DNA of 64,000 bases, taken from the NCBI GenBank assembly GCA_963971535.1, contig OZ020585.1, forward strand, positions 152,956,103 through 153,020,102. Reading direction: 5' to 3'. Below are positions 56,319-64,000 of this stretch, piece after piece (position 1 is the stretch's first letter; every line of letters starts with the position of its first letter). Under the pieces are notes generated by a model. It was not told the origin of the DNA. It did no database searches and saw only the letters and a list, made by a program, of their open reading frames with translations. Both the position numbers and the translations under genes were made by a program. This stretch comes from Notolepis coatsorum (taxonomy: Eukaryota; Chordata; Actinopteri; Aulopiformes; Paralepididae).

Positions 56319-56490
56319 TCAGATTCAGATTCAGATTCAGATTCCTTTATTGAGCCATTTGTGTAAAACACATTGGTAATTGTTGCAGCAATACAGTGTA
56401 TGCATTCTTTCTTTTTTCACAGTAAACAAACACCAACACAGACAAGAAACGAAAACAGTGCAGTGGGGGATTAATCAATAAATAAAATAC

Positions 56491-57277
<787 letters not shown>

Positions 57278-57329
57278 ATATATAAAGTGAAGTGTGCAGA
57301 GATCCAGTACGGACTAGTGTACCAGGCTA

Positions 57330-58616
57330 TCATTGTGCCAGTGTCACTTGGGGGCAGAGGGGGGGGGGGGGGGGGGGACCTGAGGCATTGATTAGCCTGG
57401 CGGCTGAGGGGAAGAAGCTCAGTCTGTGTCGAGCTTTCACAGCCTTTGGGATCCTCAGCCTTCTCCCAGAGGGGAGCAGGGTGAAGAGGCTGTGACCGGG
57501 GTGGGATGGGTCGGCCATGATCTTTCTCGCCCTCTTCAGCGCCCTGGAGTCGTGCAGGGACCTGAGGGAGGGCAGGGGACAGCCGATCACCCTCTCCGCG
57601 GAGCGAATCACCCGCTGCAGCTTGGCAAGATCTTTTGCCGCTGCAGCAGGGAACCAGGAGATGATGGAGTGGGTGAGGATGGACTCAATGATGGCCGTGT
57701 AGAATTGGGCCATCATGGTCCTCGGCAGTTTATATTTCTTCAACTGCCGGAGGAAGAACATCCTCCCCTGGGCCTTCTTGAGCAGGCCCGTGATGTTGAG
57801 CTCCCACTTCAAATCCCGGGAGATGGTCATGCCGAGGAATCTTTAAATGAGTATGATGGGAGGGGGCAGGGCTGCTTTCTTCCTGAAATCCACTACCATC
57901 TCCACTGTCTTTTGAGCATTGAGCTCCAGGTTGTTGCAGCTGCACCAGCTCTGCAGCCTCTCGATCTCCCTCCTGTAGGCCGACTCGTCCCCCCTGGAGA
58001 TGAGACCCACCAGGGTGGTGTCGTCAGCGAATTTCAGGAGTTTGACCGAGGGGTGTAGAGAGGCACAGCTGTTTGTGTACAGGGAGAACAGTAGTGGGGA
58101 TAGAACGCAGCCCTGCGGGGAACCGGTGCTGGTGGACCTAGAGCTGGAAATGCTCTTCCCCAGCCTCACCCGCTGAGACCTGTTGGACAGGAAGTCGGTA
58201 ATCCACCTGCGAGTGGAGGCCGGCACCTGCAGCAGGGATAGCTGGTGCTCCAGGATGGGTGGAAGGATGGTGTTGAAGGCCGAGCTGAAGTCCACATACA
58301 GGATCCTGACATAGTTGCCCGCGTAGTCCAGATGTTCCAGCGTGTAGTGCAGAGCCATGTTCACAGCATCCTCTGTGGATCTGTTGGCTCTGTACGCGAA
58401 CTGCAGCGGGTCCAGCACAGGATCTGTGATGAGCTTCAGGTGGGCCAGGACAAAGCGCTCCAGGACCTTCATGACCACAGAGGTCAGGGCGACAGGTCTG
58501 TAGTCATTAAGGCCCGTGACCTTGGCCTTCTTGGGGACGGGGATGATGGTTGAGGCCTTGAAGCATGCTGGGACGTGACACAGCTCCAGCGATGCATTAA
58601 AAATGGTGGTAAACAC
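57330..58616 (-). pseudogene. LINE ORF2 reverse transcriptase, near-complete RT domain, broken
   Basis: From the right: [20 protein letters not shown] and [16 protein letters not shown] (RT fingers), [11 protein letters not shown] (first catalytic Asp), [27 protein letters not shown] (catalytic FADD), then DFRKKA. After a frame break near 57840 come DLKWELNITGLLKKAQGRMF and the C-terminal tail SFFPSAARLIN. A poly-G tract at 57359-57377 lies just after the C-terminal residues. The enzyme would reverse-transcribe LINE RNA at the target. The endonuclease domain is missing by truncation. Confidence 0.9.
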
Positions 58617-58660
58617 CGGTGCGAGCTGGTCAGCGCAGTGCTTCAGGGCAGAGGGGGAAG

Positions 58661-59240
58661 TAATGTTTCGTCGACCCGTAGGCCTGGGTTAACCCTTTTT
58701 TGGAAACTGAAACACTTGTACTGCGGTATAGCCATTTTATTTGGATCATCATCATTCCAATATATTCAGGTATTAAATTTCATTTTCAAAATGGCTAGGT
58801 TAAGTTATGAAAATTAACTAATTACTAGTTAATTAAAATAATTATGTCATATTTTTGTATGCCTAAAGATTACTTCATTAATACATGTTAAATCTGGGTA
58901 CTATCATCTATCTACCTATAACACATTTTGGATGGCAAGTCAAAACACTTTAAAGCCATTTTTCACTGTTTGGAAGTTACTGCGGTCTGCCTGGGTTTTG
59001 AGTGTGATTTTGTAGTTACTGCAGTTTTTAAAACCCCATATCTCCAAAACTGAGCGACATTAACATCTGAAACTTGGTCACAAGATAAAACATTTATTGA
59101 CAAGGTCAATTTCACTCATAACTACATTTTTACTTTTTTCAAGTTACTGCGGTTAGCCTTGACAGGGCAGAGTGGCCAATCAGAGCGCAAAACGCGAACG
59201 CGGAAGCATGAACCGGTTGCCTTTCGAATATACGCGTCCT
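58661..59240. other. Spacer ending in a Mutator/Merlin-like terminus
   Basis: 59158-59236 reads AGAGTGGCCAATCAGAGCGC, CCGGTTGCCTTTCGAATATA, CGC, resembling the right end of the two 9-bp-TSD elements (GTGGCCAATCAGAG ... GGTTGCCTTTAATATT). No left partner or TSD was identified. The rest is AT-rich. Confidence 0.5.
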
Positions 59241-61250
59241 GGGCACAAGAGAAGGAATGTTAGAACAGGGAATAATCATACAAGAGTGTCTAGCAGGTCT
59301 TCGGACTGAGGTGTCGTACCTAGGTAATGATAATAACACCACAACGACTTCTGGTCAGCATCCTCCGGTAGAAGTAGGGTCTTGGTGATCAGGGAATGGG
59401 ATACAGCTGTGAAGAGTGAGGTGCCTGGCAGCGTGTGAATCAGGAGATGAGGTGCAGCTGAGTTGATTGACAGGGGGTGAAGGAGTGCTGACCATATATG
59501 GGCGTGAGGCTTCCGTGGTGGATGGAAGGGAGGATGAAGAGGCTTCCGTGGTGGATGGAAGGGAGGATGAAGAGGAGTGAGGAAGGTGTGTGGTGAATGT
59601 GAAGGGGGGATGAGGAGGAGTGAAGAATGCTCTTGCTGTGATTATGACAACCCAGGGAACATAGGACCCAGGGAACATACAGTAGGATCCGGGGAACATG
59701 GGGATGACCCCCCTTCAATCTCTGCTTTGTATGTTGAAACTACCTGGAGCATGTGGTCTGAGGGAGGGCGATCTAGAGGAAAGTTTGGAATGCTTTTGAT
59801 ATTGGAGTAAAAGTGGTCCTGTCCTCTCCTTGTTTAAAGTAGCAGTTATTCTCATTGCTGGGAGTTCATCCAGGAAGCCAGGTCAAAATTGGGCAACAGA
59901 GGTTTATAGTTTTGTCTGTGACATCTGTATGATATTTTATGAATGTTGCAAAAACCAATATACAGGAACATGCACAAATTGCTTCCACAAGGACCTTCAA
60001 TAATGCAAGTGATGAAATAGTTATGAAGTTGATGCTAGGTATTTCTTGATGTGTGTGTTGTGACGTGAGGCAGAGGCTTTTTCTTGCCTCATGGAAGAGG
60101 ACTTGGTATGCTGAGAGATGGAAACTGTTCTGTGCACTGTGGGTCTGACCATAGGCGTCAATTGAGTACGGCGAGGTAAGGCAGCTTGGCTTCATGGTAT
60201 ATATTTTTTAATTGCCTAAATAATTAAATCAATAAAAAATTAGAAACAAAGCCAGTCCAATCGAGTAAAGTTGTGTATCCTTTTCCAGCAAACATTTAAA
60301 AATGGATGAGCATTGTTCACTACCACCTGTATGAAGTATGGTAAAGGAAGCTCTCACTGTTGCCAAGTAAAAGGGATTTAAGACGCTATTCTGACCGATG
60401 AATGAAGCTGGCATTGATTCAAAGGGAATTTTAATCATCACTTTGTTTTCGTCCTCCAGCCATTTAGTTCAACATTCAAGGCAGACACTCCAGGCTACAA
60501 AGGCAACAGGAGCTCATGCGCTTTGGCTGCATCCAAGAGCGCACACAAACAGTTGTTGGCATGCTGCTGCTGAGTTCCGTTATGATTAATGACCATCTGA
60601 TGGATTTCTGTTTGCAAACCCACATGTAGGCCAAAGGGGAAAAAATAGGAACACAGACAGAGTCATTCAATTAATCTGCAAGTCTTAACAGGCTTACTAC
60701 TTACAAGGAGACACTTTTACATAAACTCACTCAAAGGTGTAGTCTATTTTAACCCTTTTTTATTTGCGAAGGTTAGGCTATTCTCTTGCCGTTCCTAGTC
60801 CATAGGCCCACTCATTGTGCAGTTTGGACTCGGTTTTCTGCTAGATTTAGAACATTTCCTATCCGTCCAATTGAGTCCAGTAAAGGATTGGTCTCAGTAA
60901 CGGCCATCTGACTGAAATAATGGAACATGCCAGTGCCATCAAGCTAAATGTATTTTAGAATATCAGGAGGTAAAAGGTGGACATCATTTAACGGCTCCTA
61001 CAATGTCCTCCCATTTAAGGTACACAAAATAGCCTACCTACAGTATGGTCAATGGTTCAATAGGCTTACCATCCCTAGAAAAACATCTAGCCTCCCATTC
61101 CCCTTTCTTTCTACCTATACCAGAAATTAGCCTGTATTTCAATGCATTTCTTTTTCGCTATTTATATGACAGTCAGGGTGAAATAATTTTCACTCCATAC
61201 TCTGAAACGCAGACATTAGGCTTTGAGAGCTATTATGTCTGTTGAAAGTG
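59241..61250. other. Gene-poor stretch with small repeats
   Basis: Positions 59505-59573 hold two copies of a 34-bp unit (GGCTTCCGTGGTGGATGGAA), and 59650-59700 three CCCAGGGAACATA-type units. Other frames (up to ~110 residues) have no motif. No host exon is supported. Confidence 0.5.
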
Positions 61251-61269
61251 TTTCCATTCATGTTGCCAG

Positions 61270-61500
61270 ATGACTATTAATAATCATTTATGAATGTATA
61301 TAAATGGTTTGTTCATGATTAGTTCATTATCCACTAATGCGTTATAAATACTTTGTAAATGTTATGCAAATATAGTTATAAATGATTTAATAATCATTTA
61401 TGAATGTATATAAATGGTTTGTTCATGATTAGTTCATTATCTACAAATACCTTATAAATGTATTATAACAGGGTGTTATTATAAAGTGCTACCAAATGTT
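61270..61500. repeat. Direct repeat with MITE-like end
   Basis: A ~60-bp block (ATAATCATTTATGAATGTAT ... TTAGTTCATTATC) occurs at about 61278-61338 and 61388-61448. It is followed by CCTTATAAATGTATTATAAC and ATTATAAAGTGCTACC, like the ends of a common fish MITE (TAACACTTTATAATAA type). Confidence 0.75.
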
Positions 61501-61607
61501 TTTCCTGGCTATTGAAAGAGTGTTTGGAATTAATTATAAGAGGGTGTGAGGTTTCCAGCAGGAAACGTCTGACCTTCCTTTTGACTCATTGCTGATATGA
61601 ACTGTTT

Positions 61608-61795
61608 TTTTTATCCACTTTTTCTCCTTATTTTTCTATTTTTCTCCCATCCCAATTTCGTGTTTCCAATTCTCCCCTCCCCTGTCTTGAACGTTGCTCG
61701 CATATGCCCCCCACTGGTCGGTTGTAAGGAGGATAGAAGCCTTGCATCACGTGTCCCCTCCGGTACACGAGGAGGCAGCCTGTTTTTTCACCACC
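61608..61795 (+). repeat. Dispersed repeat, short copy
   Basis: About 190 bp matching the first part of 4690-5100, including CGTGTTTCCAATTC and CCCCTCCGGTACACGAGGAG. It is truncated where the longer copy continues. Confidence 0.85.
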
Positions 61796-62973
61796 TGTTT
61801 TTGTAATTGTTGCCATGATCCAGTACTGGTTCTTTTGCTTGAGCTTTGAAAGTCTTGAGTCTTTTGACTTCTTTTTTTGTAGACCGCTATGAAAGGTCAT
61901 TCTTAATGTAAAATAAACAATGAAGTATAAAAAACTAAAACATTTTAATTTCTTTGCACCTCATCTCTGTGGATGTATAGCTTTGTACCAATACATGCAA
62001 ATTTTTCTCATTTGCATTTCATTATAGTTTCATTATTGTTTGTTGTTCACCCATCATGCACTCTCTGTGCACGAACCCATACAATACAAACAACTAATTT
62101 CAAACCCCCCCATCATATAAAACTATATCCCAGTGGATCACAACTTTATCCTAAGTGTTACTCGATTTTGCAGTTCGTTTTCTAATCAAACCCTCCTGAC
62201 GTTAAATCACATGCATATTTGTTTCCCTGTAAAACCAGAGAAGCGAAACATTATCCGAATGCCATTTCATGTGGCCTTTAAACCTCCTCCACATAAATAC
62301 TGTAGGTGTTGCTTACAGGCCTTCTGGTAGATGAGGTCAGGATGCTGGCCGGAGGGGAGGCTGTATATATCCATGTCAGTTTTTTTTTTAAGACTGGATC
62401 TCCCCTGCTTCACCTCCTGACCTATGTGCATGCTTAAAGACTGGATGGAAGGATACATATATCAGATGTTTGCTTCCCTGCGTAGACACACACTGAGCTT
62501 CAAGAAGCTCTCTTCCACTTTGGATGTAGGGGGTTAGGGAATGTTCATCCTTCAGGTCGGTCACAAGCGCCATATCATCTGCATACTCAATGACATAAAT
62601 GTATTGTTATTGATTGTTATTTATTGGTTGTGTCATGGTCAAATCTTCAGGTCTAAAAACATTTTTGGAATAGCATTCTGAGGGGTGACTGAAGACAGTA
62701 CGGAGACCCCCTTGCCTGTGGTGGTATAGGAAGAAAGTATTGGAGGTGGAAGCAGGGGTGCAGTCTTCGTGGAGGATAGTACTAGTGTGGCAGGAGTTCA
62801 GCAAACAAAGCAAAACATTGGGGTCAGAGCACTGGATCTGAGATGTTGTGTTCTCCGCCGGTCACAGTATTGAGACCTTGCCTCCCTTGCATTGCATTTT
62901 CCCAGTGGAATTTAGCCCTGGTCCTCTAGCTTGTTATTCAGCCTGCTTCAGTTACTACTTAAAAAATAAGTTG
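61796..62973. other. Unassigned stretch
   Basis: No gene, RNA or complete repeat was recognised. Confidence 0.4.
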
Positions 62974-63326
62974 GTGGTTGGTAGGGCTGTTCCTCCACTA
63001 AACAAAATCTGAAACTTGAATTACCATATCTGATATCTGATCTATAGAATGATATTGGAGGATGCTGATGCTTCACTGTATAATGTGGTGTTATCTTTAC
63101 ATTCATTAACTTGACCTTCTCTCTGCAGTAACCTCCTTCCCTTCTCCTTATTACCCTGAATATTTACCCTCCAATCCCATTCAGTCTCGTCTCGCTACTT
63201 TGCCTTTCATGTTCTTGTCAGCATTAAAAAGCACAACAATCGACTGACAAAGTCCTTGGTCTACTAAAACCAAAGCAGAGCGATTAATCGACTAATGGAC
63301 TATGAGGGGGCAGCCCTGGTGGTTGC
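62974..63326. mobile_element. hAT-type MITE with near-perfect 8-bp TSD
   Basis: The element is 62982-63318 (337 bp). It starts TAGGGCTGTTCC and ends GGGGGCAGCCCTG; the ends match over the 7-8 terminal bases. The flanks GTGGTTGG (62974-62981) and GTGGTTGC (63319-63326) differ at one base. ATTAATCGACTAATGGACTA near the right end is typical of this fish MITE family. Confidence 0.78.
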
Positions 63327-63460
63327 AAGGATTATAGAAAACATTCACTCTCATACAGCTGTTCAGACCTTTCTCTCCATGGGCTGAATTTTGCAAGCTG
63401 TCTACTGGTTGTGTATACTGTGTATATTGACCAGTGTCTAATCACAGGGAAAATGGGACT

Positions 63461-64000
63461 GTTACGAAGGATCAGATTAAACCGAATATATATATTTATT
63501 GATTGATATATATTGCATGGTATTTGTATATCGTCTGATATCCCTTGTGTATTCTTTGTACATATACACGGAATATCCCTTTAACCTAGTACAGACCATA
63601 ATATTTCGTTTTCCTATTGGACAGCGGTCCCTTAGGCGCCACTGCCATACCCCCAAGGTCTGGTTCAAAGTCACCGCCACAGACTTGCCTGGACATGAAC
63701 GGCTCTGCGCCAGAATACGAGACAGGAATAAGGCTGGTACTAGTTTGTTCACCTAACGTATAAATACGGCGCAGGTGAATACAGAAGTAGTTCGAGTTAC
63801 CCAAGTGAAGCCTCACCCACGATACAACGTGCGGTGAAGTATGGCCTGTTTGGCCCCAAATAGAGCATTGAGACTGCGTGCGAATTAATAACTAAAGTAT
63901 CAGAGTTTAACGCTGTACCGTCGAGTTCGACCTATTCTATTGATTCAGTAATAGTCTATTTATGTATAGTGTATCGTGCGGCTACCGTTCTACAGTGACC
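63461..64000 (+). mobile_element. Possible LTR start running off the window
   Basis: TGTTACGAAGGATCAG at 63461 resembles the start of a fish gypsy-type LTR. About 295 bp later comes a TATA box (CGTATAAATACGG). No end or second LTR is in view, so this could equally be a host promoter. Confidence 0.3.
63757..63772 (+). promoter_or_regulatory. TATA-box-like core promoter
   Basis: CGTATAAATACGGCGC is a good TATA match in otherwise GC-mixed sequence. Transcription would be expected to start about 25-30 bp downstream. Whether it belongs to an LTR or a host gene cannot be told here. Confidence 0.4.

Noticed and set aside
58690-60770. piggyBac-type MITE between two TTAACCC sites (58692 and 60750)
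   Set aside because: Both sites read in the same direction and not inverted, and sequence inside the ends does not match.

Overview
This window reads as ray-finned fish (teleost) nuclear DNA. The clues are the retroposon families (L2/CR1-type LINEs ending in short tandem repeats, several tRNA-headed SINEs), hAT, piggyBac, Kolobok-type and CACTA-type DNA transposons, a DIRS element and a gypsy-type LTR element of kinds common in fish, and very long AC/GT and CT microsatellites. I found no host gene I can name with confidence. The window is a graveyard of mobile elements, and several insertion events can be read to the base from target-site duplications (TSDs).

0-17 kb: a 5'-truncated L2-type LINE on the minus strand (174-1690), CT microsatellites, loose hAT ends, SINEs, a large AC/GT microsatellite pair, then a second L2-type LINE (13.4-15.4 kb, plus strand) split by a 940-bp non-autonomous hAT element with an 8-bp TSD. 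A second complete hAT-type element (16417-17255) also has an 8-bp TSD.

17.5-25.1 kb: a nested structure. The outer element (17520-25127, 9-bp TSD, Mutator/Merlin-like) holds a young gypsy-like LTR element (17668-22998, 5-bp TSD, gag and protease but no visible polymerase) and a Kolobok-like fold-back element (23069-24673, TTAA TSD) whose arms carry THAP-domain remnants.

25.5-35 kb: a large unit starting with a CACTG terminus. It encodes a C2H2-finger/TNP2-like transposase (27.7-30.3 kb, broken) followed by a multi-exon gene of the fish SAMD3-like family (30.6-34.0 kb, broken). One exon of the second gene is split by another copy of the 9-bp-TSD element (32357-33355). Rearranged and inverted pieces of the same unit follow.

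35.5-40 kb: a decayed DIRS retroelement (minus). 40.4-41.5 kb: a 108-bp satellite. 41.7-43.9 kb: a 2.2-kb hAT-type element with an internal ~22-bp tandem array. 44-46.6 kb: a well-preserved piggyBac transposase gene (minus) with all catalytic aspartates, next to a diverged second piggyBac scrap. 46.8-47.1 kb: a palindrome that contains smaller palindromes.

47-64 kb: LINE scraps, a hAT copy split by other repeats, a partial 5S rRNA sequence abutting the 3' end of a minus-strand LINE (56.3-58.7 kb) that itself carries a 771-bp hAT-type element, short repeats, a 337-bp hAT MITE, and a possible LTR start with a TATA box running off the right edge.

TSD, terminus and motif calls were made by eye on the given sequence. 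Family names are from knowledge of the families. No searches were run.
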